A stretch of 55,037 bases of DNA from an uncultured Prevotella sp. (GCA_934256705.1 CAKQPF010000019.1:1-55037), one strand, 5' to 3'; shown: positions 7,223 to 16,796, numbered from the stretch's first letter. Notes: generated from the sequence alone by a model not told the origin. Numbers and translations are program-made.

Positions 7223-8439
7223 TTCAGTATTTTTTTGCCGTTCATGATATATATGCCGTGGGAAGGGTTTAAGGTCCTTCTACCTGATAAGTCGTATATA
7301 GCAGAAGTCGCCGTGCCGTTGTCTTCTATCGTTTCTATGCCCGTGGCGCTGTCGTCCTCGGGGGCGAGTACGAAGGAGGATATCTTGCTGCTCGCAGATT
7401 TTGTGATAGCCAGATAAGCCTTGTGGGCCTTGTTCGTGAAAGGTCCGCCGTCAGTTGCTCCCCAGTAGAATCCCACGTTCTCACCCTTCGCATCCAGAGA
7501 GAGCATGTAGTATTGGGTATTGCCGTCGTCCTCCAATTTCTTCGTGTAGTAAGTTCCTTTGAGAATGTTGTCGTCGAATTTATCAGTCGAATTCTTGTCT
7601 TGGAGAGTGATGGAGTAGGTGCCGGGCTTGCCTTTTACCACCACCGCACATCCTGCAGGAATGATATCCCCAGCATTGAATTGATGAGTGGACTTTAGTT
7701 CCGTTACGTTTCCATTCGTCTCTAAGCCGTATGTGTAGGCTGTCAGCCCCGCTGGCAATACTGCGTCATTACTGCTGTAATAGAATGTCGAATATCCTGT
7801 CTTGCCTATTGTTATTGCGTGAGATACCTTTTTGTAGAGGTTGATGACTACTCCATTACTAGTAGTTTGACTGCATATTTTAAACATGTTAGATGTGCCT
7901 GACCTCTGAAATGCAATCATGGAACAAGGATATTTATTTCCATTAAAGAATCTGATGCGTTTGTATGTCTTGTCTGGAATATCTTGCAATATCCAAGAAC
8001 TGCCATCCTTGTTTATATCTCTGAATTCAATGCTATTTGAGGAATTGGTTAAGTAAAGCCCTTTATTTAATATTACGAACTTGCGTCCATTTTTGTCTGT
8101 GCTTTTATAGAAAATTCTATAATCCAAACCTGATATGCTATTTGAATATGCTTTGTCGTCAAGAGTGATAGTAGTAGGTGGCTCGTCTTTTGTAACTGTT
8201 GTAAAAAGTTCGCCTTCAATTTCTCCATTGTTTAGTTTGTCAGCAGACATAAGGTAAAGACTACCGCCACCAGACTTTTCTGAATAATATCCAGCAATCA
8301 GATATATTCCGTCAGAGGAAACGTTAGTGTAGCCTTTTACCAATTCGTAAGTGCTACCGTTAGCATTCTCGTTGCTCTGTGCATAGCTGGAAGCAAAGAG
8401 AAGAATTGTTAATAGAATAGTAATAGTTGTTTTTTTCAT
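7219..8439 (-). CDS. Secreted surface protein with T9SS-like C-terminal sorting segment
   Basis: A 406-residue protein starting MKKTTITILLTILLFASSYA, a clean signal peptide with cleavage after YAQ; this is why I start at 8439 rather than at a codon 60 bases upstream. Residues 30-200 form a beta-rich domain of unknown type. Residues 205-355 resemble a module often seen near the ends of Prevotella surface proteins (TGYSTFYYS, IPAGCAVVVKG). The last 40 residues (IYDLSGRR and GIYIMNGKKILK) look like a type IX secretion or por-type C-terminal sorting segment. It is the first gene of a pair with the 56-residue protein. No enzyme motif is visible. Confidence 0.7.
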   Translation of the reverse strand: MKKTTITILLTILLFASSYAQSNENANGSTYELVKGYTNVSSDGIYLIAGYYSEKSGGGSLYLMSADKLNNGEIEGELFTTVTKDEPPTTITLDDKAYSNSISGLDYRIFYKSTDKNGRKFVILNKGLYLTNSSNSIEFRDINKDGSSWILQDIPDKTYKRIRFFNGNKYPCSMIAFQRSGTSNMFKICSQTTSNGVVINLYKKVSHAITIGKTGYSTFYYSSNDAVLPAGLTAYTYGLETNGNVTELKSTHQFNAGDIIPAGCAVVVKGKPGTYSITLQDKNSTDKFDDNILKGTYYTKKLEDDGNTQYYMLSLDAKGENVGFYWGATDGGPFTNKAHKAYLAITKSASSKISSFVLAPEDDSATGIETIEDNGTATSAIYDLSGRRTLNPSHGIYIMNGKKILK

Positions 8440-8504
8440 ATCGTTTAAGTTTATAATTATCGTCCATACATTTCTCTCAATATATCCCGTCATATCCATC
8501 CAAT

Positions 8505-8975
8505 TCAGAATTTCCTGAATCTGATTCTGATACCCTCATTGCTTTCGAGGATCATCCATTCGCTGGAGAGTGTGAGGATGCGGAAGGAGGAGGAGAGGGA
8601 TGGGATGCCGTAAGGCAGGAGGAGGGATGGGTCGGTGAGCGGTGTGTCCATGCCATCGGGGTCTGTGATGGTGGCTTTATACTTGACGGGGTCGTAGAGA
8701 CGCAGCGTGTCGCCATTGTGCTGGAAGCGCAGGAGGATGGTGGCGGAGGTGCCGGTGTAGTCGGACGTCTTGAGCAACTTTGCCTGGAACGACCAGAAGC
8801 GGCGCTTGGAAACCATGTTGACAGTCTTGCCGTTGGCAATGGTGTCGATGGAGTGGAGCTGCCAGAAGCCGTCGAGCTGTCCGTTGCTGTGCGTCTCCAT
8901 CTCGCATGACGTGAGGGAGAGGGTGAGGACAGTGAGGAGAACGGCGAGGATGGGGGAGAAAAACTTTATCTGCAT
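8505..8975 (-). CDS. Lipoprotein with a lipocalin-like fold, unknown role
   Basis: About 156 residues. A signal peptide ends in the lipobox LTSC, after which the cysteine would be lipidated and the protein anchored in the outer membrane. The mature part (DGFWQLHSIDT early, beta-rich, repeated SS-pairs) resembles small lipocalin-like Bacteroidales lipoproteins that open with a G-x-W motif. I chose the ATG at 8975 (MQIKFFSP); an ATG at 8990 would add five residues. Either start overlaps the end of the upstream Wzi-like gene, so the two are probably co-transcribed. Confidence 0.65.
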   Translation of the reverse strand: MQIKFFSPILAVLLTVLTLSLTSCEMETHSNGQLDGFWQLHSIDTIANGKTVNMVSKRRFWSFQAKLLKTSDYTGTSATILLRFQHNGDTLRLYDPVKYKATITDPDGMDTPLTDPSLLLPYGIPSLSSSFRILTLSSEWMILESNEGIRIRFRKF

Positions 8976-10486
8976 AATAGTCCTTTCCAAATGATACTGA
9001 ACTGTGCACCTGTGTTGTCACCGAGGAGCTTGCCCCTGTCTGTGCCGGCGGCGGCACGGAGGGTGATGTCACGCAGCGCCCCAGGGAGGGAATACTCCGC
9101 TTCCGCCATCAGGCTGACGTTGCGCTGCACGTCGAGGAAGGGGTTGGAGTATGTGCCCCAGCTCTTCTGCCAGGTGGCGAAGAGGCGGTAGGAGAGTGAC
9201 GGCAGTGGACTGCCGGCGAGGGCGACATGGAAGGCCTTGAAGCGGTTTGACGTGGTGCCGAGTGCGTTGCCGTCGTAGAGCGGTGCACGATAGAGCGGGT
9301 TGCCGCTGATCTGTCCCCAGTGTGACCAACTGCCGTAGGTGCCGTGGTTGAGATAGTTGTCTGACCCGCCGATATGGTCGGGGATATACATGCTGTGGTC
9401 GTGGTAGATGGGTCCGCTCTGATAGCGGCTGGATATATACTCCACCACGAGATGCTGCACGGGCTGGAACCGCTTGAGATGTAGATGAGCGCCGAGGAGG
9501 ATGTCACGTAGTGGATAGAGCAGCACGCGATGGTGCTTGCGCTGGTTCCATTCATCGCCTTTGCCGTAGCCGTCGAAGTCCATCATGAAGAGCTGAGAGT
9601 CGTCCTCGAAATAATGGTCGGCATAGGCGGAGAAAGCGTAGGAGGGTCGGTCGTAGTTGACGCACATGAGCCATGACCCGAGCATATTGCCTTCGGCGGA
9701 GCGGTAGTTGCCGCTCTCCTTGTCGTTCTTGCCGCCATAGATGGCTTTGAAGAAGGCTTTAGGGCCTCTGTCGTGCCTTGTGACGGTGCCGTCGGCGTAA
9801 TGCGTGGTGCCGCCAAACTGTGTAGCCATCTCCAGTCCGACCTCGACGGTAAGAGGGCGTTCTGGCTTGCCGAAGCGGAGGAAACCGGACTTATGGTGCA
9901 CGAGGACATCAGTGAGGTATCTCCTTGTCTCCATGGTCTTCTGGAAATGTCCGTCGGTCTGCATACCGTAGAAGAAATGTCCCTTGATGCCCATCCATCC
10001 GTGGAGGAAGGGCACGTAGTCGTCGAAGGCGATGCGTATGCCAGGGATAGGTCGTGCGTTTATGCCGAGCGCCTGGCTACCTGTGGTGAGTGCCTGTGGC
10101 TTGAGGGATAGCGGTTCCTCGCGCTGTCCGATGGTGAGGGATGCTTTCCTGTAACGTACCTTGAGGTAGAGCTGCTGGAGGAGCACGTCGCTGGCGAGAT
10201 GGGAAGCGGCGGCGACGTCGGCGGCGTAGCCTATGGCCCAGATGCGGGAGGAGTCGCAATGCAGCGGTCGCTCAGCCTTGATGCGGACGAAGCCGTTGCT
10301 GGAACTTAGCGAACTCATGCCGTAGCGGTTAGCGTTGAGCCACAGGGGCGTAGTGCCGTCAGCGAACGACGACTGCATCTCGACAGCCGCCTCGATGCCT
10401 TGGAGGCGGGACGGGAACTGGGACTGCGCTTGCGCTTGCGTCAGGGGAAGTGCAAGGAGGGGTATTAATAATAATTTATAATTCAT
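8966..10486 (-). CDS. Capsule-assembly Wzi-family outer-membrane beta-barrel protein
   Basis: A 506-residue protein with a signal peptide (MNYKLLLIPLLALPLTQAQA). It continues with alternating hydrophobic and aromatic beta strands typical of an outer-membrane barrel, and ends in a strand (FSIIWKGLLCR). The N-terminal part with GTTPLWLNANRYG, the GQREEPL segment and the overall length match Bacteroidetes proteins annotated as the Wzi capsule-assembly family. In E. coli, Wzi holds capsular polysaccharide at the surface; in this phylum the role is unproven. It is followed by the lipoprotein gene with a short overlap. Confidence 0.7.
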   Translation of the reverse strand: MNYKLLLIPLLALPLTQAQAQSQFPSRLQGIEAAVEMQSSFADGTTPLWLNANRYGMSSLSSSNGFVRIKAERPLHCDSSRIWAIGYAADVAAASHLASDVLLQQLYLKVRYRKASLTIGQREEPLSLKPQALTTGSQALGINARPIPGIRIAFDDYVPFLHGWMGIKGHFFYGMQTDGHFQKTMETRRYLTDVLVHHKSGFLRFGKPERPLTVEVGLEMATQFGGTTHYADGTVTRHDRGPKAFFKAIYGGKNDKESGNYRSAEGNMLGSWLMCVNYDRPSYAFSAYADHYFEDDSQLFMMDFDGYGKGDEWNQRKHHRVLLYPLRDILLGAHLHLKRFQPVQHLVVEYISSRYQSGPIYHDHSMYIPDHIGGSDNYLNHGTYGSWSHWGQISGNPLYRAPLYDGNALGTTSNRFKAFHVALAGSPLPSLSYRLFATWQKSWGTYSNPFLDVQRNVSLMAEAEYSLPGALRDITLRAAAGTDRGKLLGDNTGAQFSIIWKGLLCR

Positions 10487-10496
10487 AATGCTTATA

Positions 10497-10623
10497 AATG
10501 AAGAATGTTCAAAATGAAGAATGATGAATCCGAGTATGGTTCATATTCTTGCGCAGAATCCATCAAGCGGCAAGACTAACTCTCATTCTTCATTCTTCAT
10601 TCTTCATTCATTATTCTTCATTT
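10497..10623. repeat. Palindromic AATGAAG element, copy 1
   Basis: Both ends are tandem CATTCTT / AATGAAG arrays in inverted orientation around a core containing GCAAGACTAACTC. A second copy is at 13023-13152 with the core in reverse (GAGTTAGTCTTGC). The two copies bracket proS and the OmpA-type gene. Confidence 0.65.
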
Positions 10624-10655
10624 AAGAATATTTTTCATTCAAGAAGAGGCTCTTC

Positions 10656-12134
10656 TTAGTAGCTGCGGGCGATGAGCACACGGCACTTGGAAGGCTTGCC
10701 TGTAACCATGTCGAAGCCTGGTGTCTGCTCGAAGGCGAACGGCACGCAGCGGATGGTGGCCTGTGTCTCTTCCTTAATCTTGGCCTCGGTCTCGGCAGTG
10801 CCGTCCCAGTGGCAGAGGAAGAAGCCGCCGTCCTTCACCTTCTCCTTGAACTCCTCATAGTTGTCGCACTCATAGATATGAGCGTCGCGGAAGGAGCGGG
10901 CCTTCTCGAAGATGTTGTCCTGGATGGCGTCGAGGAGATTCTTGACGTAATCGACGATGCCCTCGAAAGGAACGGTCTCCTTCTCCAGGGTGTCACGGCG
11001 CATTACTTCTACTGTGCCGTTCTCAAGGTCACGACCGCCCATGACGAGGCGTACAGGAACGCCCTTGAGTTCGTAGTCGGCAAACTTGAATCCCGGACGC
11101 TTGTTGTCAGAGTCATCAAACTTGACGCTGATGCCGAGCTGTCGGAGTGCGTCGATGACCGGCTTCATGGCTTCGGAGACAGCAGCAATCTGGTCGGCCT
11201 TGCCGATAGGGATGATAACGACCTGGATAGGAGCGAGGCGTGGAGGGAGCACGAGACCGTTGTCGTCAGAGTGGGTCATGATGAGAGCGCCGATGAGACG
11301 GGTGCTCACACCCCATGAGGTAGCCCAAACATATTCCGGTTTGTTCTCCTTATTAAGATAGGTGACATCGAAAGCCTTTGCGAAGTTCTGTCCGAGGAAG
11401 TGGGAAGTGCCGCTCTGGAGGGCCTTGCCGTCCTGCATCATCGCCTCGATGGTGTATGTGTCGAGAGCACCGGCGAAACGCTCTGTCTCGCTCTTCACGC
11501 CCTGCATCACAGGCACAGCCATCCATTTCTCAGCAAACTCGGCATACACCTTGAGCATGAGCTGTGCCTCCTTCTCAGCTTCCTCACGTGTGGCATGTGC
11601 GGTATGGCCTTCCTGCCAGAGGAATTCGGATGTGCGGAGGAACGGACGGGTGCGCATCTCCCATCGCATCACGTTGCACCACTGGTTGCACATGAGCGGC
11701 AGGTCGCGCCATGACTGGATCCAGTTCTTGTATGTATTCCAGATGATGGTCTCGGAAGTAGGGCGGATGATGAGTTCCTCTTCGAGCTTGGCGTTAGGAT
11801 CCACGGTCACGCCGTCGCCGTTCTCATTGGTCTTGAGGCGGTAGTGGGTTACCACGGCGCATTCCTTTGCGAAGCCTTCCACGTGCTCAGCCTCGCGGGA
11901 TAGGAAAGACTTAGGGATGAGGAGAGGGAAGTAAGCGTTCTGCACGCCAGTCTCCTTGAACATGAGGTCGAGCTGATGCTGCATCTTCTCCCAGATGGCA
12001 TAGCCGTAAGGCTTGATGACCATGCAGCCTCTTACTGCAGACTGCTCAGCGAGGTCAGCCTTGGTGATGAGATCATTGTACCACTGACTGTAATTGTCAG
12101 CGCGTTTTGTCAATTCTTTAAGTTCTTTTGCCAT
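10656..12134 (-). CDS. proS: Prolyl-tRNA synthetase, archaeal/eukaryotic-like type 3
   Basis: Charges tRNA-Pro with proline. The 492-residue protein has the class II core: motif 1 region near VRGCMVIKPYGYAIWE, motif 2 in VMRWEMRTRPFLRTSEF, motif 3 in WATSWGVSTR. An anticodon-binding domain follows from about residue 300 (IQVVIIPIG), and a C-terminal zinc-type domain ends the protein. It lacks the bacterial editing insertion between motifs 2 and 3, which is the mark of the short type 3 enzyme common in Bacteroidetes. The start at 12134 (MAKELKELT) has a TATTTTTGC promoter-like element upstream on the minus strand. Confidence 0.95.
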   Translation of the reverse strand: MAKELKELTKRADNYSQWYNDLITKADLAEQSAVRGCMVIKPYGYAIWEKMQHQLDLMFKETGVQNAYFPLLIPKSFLSREAEHVEGFAKECAVVTHYRLKTNENGDGVTVDPNAKLEEELIIRPTSETIIWNTYKNWIQSWRDLPLMCNQWCNVMRWEMRTRPFLRTSEFLWQEGHTAHATREEAEKEAQLMLKVYAEFAEKWMAVPVMQGVKSETERFAGALDTYTIEAMMQDGKALQSGTSHFLGQNFAKAFDVTYLNKENKPEYVWATSWGVSTRLIGALIMTHSDDNGLVLPPRLAPIQVVIIPIGKADQIAAVSEAMKPVIDALRQLGISVKFDDSDNKRPGFKFADYELKGVPVRLVMGGRDLENGTVEVMRRDTLEKETVPFEGIVDYVKNLLDAIQDNIFEKARSFRDAHIYECDNYEEFKEKVKDGGFFLCHWDGTAETEAKIKEETQATIRCVPFAFEQTPGFDMVTGKPSKCRVLIARSY

Positions 12135-12224
12135 ATTTTGTATTGAATTTTATATGCGAAAATGAAATTTGAGTGCAAAAATACAAAAAAATGTTGGAAG
12201 AATGATGATAGTTATGGTTTTTTG

Positions 12225-12256
12225 TTTGTTGTTTGTGGAAAAATGATTAACTTTGC
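12225..12256 (+). promoter_or_regulatory. Promoter of the OmpA-type lipoprotein gene
   Basis: TTTG at 12225-12228, 19 bases, TAACTTTGC at 12248-12256: a near-perfect Bacteroidetes promoter, 58 bases before the ATG. Confidence 0.8.
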
Positions 12257-12314
12257 CGCCAGTTTTGGTAAAAAGAATCGTATTTTTTAACTTTTAACTA
12301 TTACAGATAGAATT

Positions 12315-13013
12315 ATGAAAAAGTTTAAGTTTGGGGCAATAGCAGTATGTCTCTGCATGCTCATCTCAAGTTGTAGTACTAACACAGGAACCGGCGCAGC
12401 AATCGGAGCAGGCGGCGGTGCAGTGCTCGGCGCAATAGCAGGTCGCCTTCTTGGCGGCAATGCCAAGGGAACAGCCATCGGTGCAGCAGTAGGTGCCACA
12501 GTAGGTGGCGGTACAGGTGCCCTCATCGGCAAGCACATGGACAAGAAGAAGGCGGCTGCAGAGGCAGCAGCCGCAGCAGCCAACGCCAACCTCTCAGAGA
12601 TTACCGACGCCAACGGTCTGAAGGGATACAAGTTTGAATTCAACGAGCAGGGCATCCGCTTCGCATCAAACAAGGCAGACCTCAACGATGCAGCAAAGCA
12701 GAACATCGCCTCTGTGGCTCAGTTCCTCAAGAACAACACCGACTGTGACGTGACAGTGGTAGGTCACACTGATAGCACCGGTTCAGACGCTATCAACAAC
12801 CCTCTCTCAGAGAAGCGTGCGCAGAGCGTGAGCAACTACATGAAGATGCTCGGCGTTTCATCAGCCCAGGTGAAGAACGTAATGGGCATGGGCTCTACAG
12901 TGCCAGAGGCAGACAATTCAACTGCTGCTGGTCGCTCAAAGAACCGCCGCGTGGAGGTTTACGTTTACGCTAACGCAGAGACCATCAAGGCCGCTGAGAA
13001 CGGACAGTTGTAA
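12315..13013 (+). CDS. OmpA-family lipoprotein with glycine-zipper segment
   Basis: A 232-residue envelope protein. The signal peptide ends in lipobox ISSC (Cys20). Residues 25-75 are a glycine-zipper region rich in GxxxG (GAAIGAGGGAVLGAIAGRLL), followed by an Ala-rich helix. Residues 105-222 are an OmpA-type peptidoglycan-binding domain, with VVGHTDSTGS, the LSEKRAQSV helix and NRRVEVYV. It is similar in plan to E. coli YiaD. It likely ties the outer membrane to peptidoglycan. It is single-gene, with its own promoter, and next to a peptidoglycan transglycosylase gene. Confidence 0.9.
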   Translation: MKKFKFGAIAVCLCMLISSCSTNTGTGAAIGAGGGAVLGAIAGRLLGGNAKGTAIGAAVGATVGGGTGALIGKHMDKKKAAAEAAAAAANANLSEITDANGLKGYKFEFNEQGIRFASNKADLNDAAKQNIASVAQFLKNNTDCDVTVVGHTDSTGSDAINNPLSEKRAQSVSNYMKMLGVSSAQVKNVMGMGSTVPEADNSTAAGRSKNRRVEVYVYANAETIKAAENGQL

Positions 13014-13022
13014 GAATCTGTT

Positions 13023-13152
13023 AAATGAAGAGTGAAGAATGAAGAGTGAAGAATGGGAGTTAGTCTTGCTTTTCATGGAATCTCAACGAGGAATCTCAAG
13101 GTGTAGTACGTAATCCCGATTCTTCATTCTTCATTCTACATTCTTCATTTTA
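13023..13152. repeat. Palindromic AATGAAG element, copy 2
   Basis: Starts with AATGAAGAGTGAAGAATGAA, contains GAGTTAGTCTTGC and ends in TTCTTCATTCTTCATTC-type arrays, complementary to copy 1 at 10497-10623. It may end transcription of the OmpA-type gene. Confidence 0.65.
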
Positions 13153-13167
13153 AACAATTCCCTTACC

Positions 13168-13854
13168 GTGAAAATATTTGCTAAGATAATACGATGGATA
13201 GTGGTGGCATTCTTTGCCTCCACTATTCTTGTTGTAGTGGCTTACCGCTTCGTGCCCGTCTATTTCACGCCGCTGATGTTTATCCGCCTCGGCGAGCAGA
13301 TGGTGTCGGACGAATATGAGGTAAGGCTGCATCATACGTGGGTGTCTCTCGACGAGATGTCCAAATACATGCCAGTGGCAGTGATGGCAAGCGAGGACCA
13401 GCGCTTCCTGATGCACCACGGCTTTGATTTCAACGCCATACAGAAGGCGGTGAAACACAACAAGAAAGGCGGAACAAAGCACGGTGCGAGCACCATCACG
13501 CAGCAGACAGCGAAGAACGTGTTTCTCTGGCCGGGCAGATCATGGATAAGAAAAGGATTCGAGATGTATTTCACTGTCCTGATAGAAGCCCTATGGGGCA
13601 AGGAGAGGATAATGGAAGTGTATCTCAACTCGATAGAAATGGGTAACGGAATCTATGGAGCACAGGCCTGCGCCGAATACAATTTCGGCAAGGATGCTAA
13701 AGACCTCACCCGCAGCGAATGCGCGCAGATAGCCGCCACGCTACCCAATCCGCGGAAGTTCTCCAGTGCCAGTCCTTCGCCATATATGAAGAAGCGTCGT
13801 ATCCAGATAGAGCGCCAGATGAAGTATGTGGATTTGTTTCCTGTTAAGAAATAG
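13168..13854 (+). CDS. mtgA: Monofunctional peptidoglycan glycosyltransferase
   Basis: A 228-residue GT51 enzyme that polymerises lipid II into glycan strands in the periplasm. One N-terminal membrane helix (IIRWIVVAFFASTILVVVAY) anchors it. Family motifs are MASEDQRFLMHHGFD, with the catalytic Glu in SEDQ, then GASTITQQTAKNVFLWPGR and KERIMEVYLNSIEMG. There is no transpeptidase domain and the length is right for MtgA. The start is a GTG at 13168, directly before KIFAKIIRW; no ATG lies closer. It probably complements the bifunctional penicillin-binding proteins. Confidence 0.9.
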   Translation: MKIFAKIIRWIVVAFFASTILVVVAYRFVPVYFTPLMFIRLGEQMVSDEYEVRLHHTWVSLDEMSKYMPVAVMASEDQRFLMHHGFDFNAIQKAVKHNKKGGTKHGASTITQQTAKNVFLWPGRSWIRKGFEMYFTVLIEALWGKERIMEVYLNSIEMGNGIYGAQACAEYNFGKDAKDLTRSECAQIAATLPNPRKFSSASPSPYMKKRRIQIERQMKYVDLFPVKK

Positions 13855-13999
13855 GGAACGCACTTCAGGTGATAGGGAATAGCGTAAGGGTAATAGGAAG
13901 ATTGCCTTCCTTTGCTTGCGGTTTCCCTATATTGGAAACCTATCATGCTGTCAGGTTGTATATTGATATTTACCTAACACAGTAATCGACAATAACGAA

Positions 14000-16564
14000 A
14001 TGAATAATATTGATAATTTATCATATAACGATACACCTTCCACTTCGGGAACCCACGGTACGGCGGAGTCGCTCTGGGAATCGCTCTCGGCACAGCTGAA
14101 TCCAGCCCAACTTAAAGCCGTGGAATACATCGACGGTGCTTCACTCGTCATTGCCGGTGCAGGATCGGGAAAGACGAGAGTGCTCACATACAAGATAGCA
14201 TATCTCCTGACGCAGGGCTACAAGCCGTGGGAGATAATGGCACTCACATTCACCAACAAGGCAGCAAACGAGATGAAGGAACGCATCTCGCGACTCGTGG
14301 GAGAGTCGGCTTACTCGCTCCAGATGGGAACATTCCACAGCGTCTTTTCCAGAATACTCAGAAGGGAAGCGGGGCTGATAGGCTACGATTCCAATTTCAC
14401 CATCTATGACGAGACGGACTCCAGATCGCTCTGCAAGAACATCGTCAAGACGCTCGGACTCGACGACAAGATATACAAGCCGGCAGAGGTGCACAACCGC
14501 ATCTCGATGGCAAAGAACAAGCTGATTCTGCCAGCGCAATATGCTGGGAACACGAATATTATGGTGCGCGACCAGCAGTCGAGAATGGATCGTATGCCGG
14601 ACATATATTCCATGTATGTGGACAACTGCCGCAAGAGCAATGCGATGGATTTCGATGACCTTCTGGTCTATACGTTCCGCCTTCTCCATGACAATCCGGA
14701 GGTAAGGGAGAAATATAGAGAGCGCTTCCGCTTCGTGCTCGTGGATGAGTATCAGGACACTAACTATGTCCAGCAGCAGATAGTGTGGCAGTTGACAGGC
14801 GGACATCAGCACGTCTGCGTGGTGGGCGACGATGCACAGAGTATCTACGGATTCCGTGGAGCCAACATCGACAACATACTCGACTTCCAGCAGCAGTATG
14901 ATGGCAGCCGAATGTTCAAACTGGAGCAGAACTACCGATCCACGCAGAACATCGTAAAGGCAGCCAACAGTCTCATAAAGCACAATTGCCGACAGATAGA
15001 AAAAGACGTGTTCAGCGAAAACTCGGAAGGAGAGAAGCTGCGTCTCAGAGTGCTTTCGAGCGACAAGGAGGAAGCTATAAGCATCTGCAAGGACATCAAG
15101 CGTGCCGTGAAAAGCGAGGGAAAGCAGTACTCCGAGTTCGCTATCCTCTACCGTACAAACTATCAGAGCCGCACATTCGAGGAGCAGATGCTCAAGGACA
15201 ACATCCCCTACAGGATATATGGAGGCATGAGCTTCTACCAGCGTAAGGAGATAAAGGACGTGATAGCCTATTTCAGACTCGTGGTGAACCATCACGATGA
15301 AGAGGCATTCCGAAGGATAATCAACTATCCAGCACGAGGAATCGGTGACACTACGGTAAATAAAATAGTGGCAGGAGCACAGGAGAGGAATGTCAGCCTG
15401 TGGACCGTGGCGCAGAATCCGTCGGCTTACGGAGTGGAGATAAACAAGGGAACGACAAACAAGCTCAGCCTCTTCTGCCAGATGATAGAAGGCTTCAGCC
15501 AGCGACTTGGCGTGGATGACGCTTTCGAACTCGGTAAGGACATCATCAAGAAGAGTGGGATAACGGCGGATATCTACAGTGGAACGAATGCTGACGATAC
15601 GTCGCGTCAGGAAAATCTGGAGGAACTGGTCAACTCGCTGCAGGACTTCGTGGAGGACGGACGTGAGGAAGAACTGCCCGTGGGGCTTACAGACTTCCTA
15701 CAGGATGTCTCGCTGATGACCGACCGCCAGACCGGCGACGATGACGACAAGGACAAGGTGTCGATGATGACCATCCACAGCGCCAAAGGTCTGGAGTTTC
15801 CTTCCGTCTATGTGGTGGGAATGGAGGAGAATATCTTCCCTTCGCCTATGTGTACCGACTCCATGCGACTGCTGGAAGAGGAACGCCGTCTCTTCTATGT
15901 GGCAATCACGAGAGCGGAAAACTCATGCGTGCTTACCTGCGCCAAGACGCGCTTCAGATACGGAAGGATGGAGTTTGATGCTCCGAGCCGTTTCCTCAAG
16001 GACATAGACCCAAGACTCATAGAGATGGATGCCAATTCGTCAGAGATGGATTCATTCAGCAGAAACAACAGGAAAAACTACGGTTCTTCCTCATCTTCAA
16101 GGTATTCCAATGGCAGGATGCAGAATTCTCATCCTGTCGCTTCACAGTTTATGGCTGACCCAAAGCCGAAGATTACGGAAGGCAGAAAGGCGGAGTCACC
16201 AGTCAATCCTTTTAGTCCAGCCTTTGAGCGGGAACTGGAAGCGCGTGGAGGCAATCTGCGTAAGGTGCGTGAAGCATTGTCGGTAGGCGCAAACCGCAGC
16301 GGAATGCTTCGTGGAAGCAACACTATGGATTCGCCTTCTTCATTTTCATCCTCATCATCATCTTCTTCGGCAAACCGCAGTTCTGGTGCTCCAGCAAGCA
16401 TCCCGACGCTCTCGGTGGGCGACAGGATAGAGCACAACCGTTTTGGAGTGGGAGTGGTCACCGCCCTCTCAGGTGATGGCGCTTCAGCCAAGGCAACCGT
16501 TGATTTCCAGAATGCTGGAACTAAGCAACTTCTCTTGAAGTTTGCTAAGATAACGGTAATATAG
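14000..16564 (+). CDS. pcrA: UvrD/PcrA-type superfamily 1A DNA helicase
   Basis: An 854-residue ATP-dependent 3'-5' helicase for DNA repair and replication-fork maintenance. Walker A is AGAGSGKT at residues 52-59. Motif II is in VLVDEYQDTNYVQQQIVWQL, motif III in VVGDDAQSIYGFRGA, motif IV near LEQNYRST, and motifs V/VI in MTIHSAKGLEFPSVYVVGME and RRLFYVAITRA. A Ser-rich linker (about 770-800) leads to a C-terminal Tudor-like domain (VGDRIEHNRFGVGVV), as in PcrA. The 145-base spacer before it contains only imperfect inverted repeats. Whether to call it uvrD or pcrA is a matter of naming in this phylum. Confidence 0.93.
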   Translation: MNNIDNLSYNDTPSTSGTHGTAESLWESLSAQLNPAQLKAVEYIDGASLVIAGAGSGKTRVLTYKIAYLLTQGYKPWEIMALTFTNKAANEMKERISRLVGESAYSLQMGTFHSVFSRILRREAGLIGYDSNFTIYDETDSRSLCKNIVKTLGLDDKIYKPAEVHNRISMAKNKLILPAQYAGNTNIMVRDQQSRMDRMPDIYSMYVDNCRKSNAMDFDDLLVYTFRLLHDNPEVREKYRERFRFVLVDEYQDTNYVQQQIVWQLTGGHQHVCVVGDDAQSIYGFRGANIDNILDFQQQYDGSRMFKLEQNYRSTQNIVKAANSLIKHNCRQIEKDVFSENSEGEKLRLRVLSSDKEEAISICKDIKRAVKSEGKQYSEFAILYRTNYQSRTFEEQMLKDNIPYRIYGGMSFYQRKEIKDVIAYFRLVVNHHDEEAFRRIINYPARGIGDTTVNKIVAGAQERNVSLWTVAQNPSAYGVEINKGTTNKLSLFCQMIEGFSQRLGVDDAFELGKDIIKKSGITADIYSGTNADDTSRQENLEELVNSLQDFVEDGREEELPVGLTDFLQDVSLMTDRQTGDDDDKDKVSMMTIHSAKGLEFPSVYVVGMEENIFPSPMCTDSMRLLEEERRLFYVAITRAENSCVLTCAKTRFRYGRMEFDAPSRFLKDIDPRLIEMDANSSEMDSFSRNNRKNYGSSSSSRYSNGRMQNSHPVASQFMADPKPKITEGRKAESPVNPFSPAFERELEARGGNLRKVREALSVGANRSGMLRGSNTMDSPSSFSSSSSSSSANRSSGAPASIPTLSVGDRIEHNRFGVGVVTALSGDGASAKATVDFQNAGTKQLLLKFAKITVI

Positions 16565-16599
16565 CCCCCCGTCCTGTTCCCCTGGGGGGGGAAGATAAG

Positions 16600-16796
16600 G
16601 TAATAGGTAAAAGGGAATAGGAGATTACGTTTGTTCGCTTGATTTGATCTCATTAGTGAGAAACCACAAGTAGCAACGGTAATCTCCTATTCCCTGTTTT
16701 CTATTCCCTTTTACTTTATTCTCATTCATTTAGAAACATCAAGCCGAAGAACGTATCCTGCCTCCCCCTATAGGGAGATAAGAGGGGGCTATTCTT
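16600..16796. repeat. Palindromic elements between convergent pcrA and hisC
   Basis: A perfect 16-bp inverted repeat, GGGAATAGGAGATTAC at 16613-16628 and its complement at 16679-16694, is followed by a CCTCCCCC/GGGGGAGG-like segment near 16761-16790. A related C-rich stretch also follows the pcrA stop codon at 16564. They lie where two genes converge, so they may end transcription from both sides. Confidence 0.6.

Noticed and set aside
14141..15295. A 384-codon open frame on the minus strand
   Set aside because: It is antisense to the helicase core, whose motifs are all in the plus-strand frame. It has no start signals or recognisable domain.
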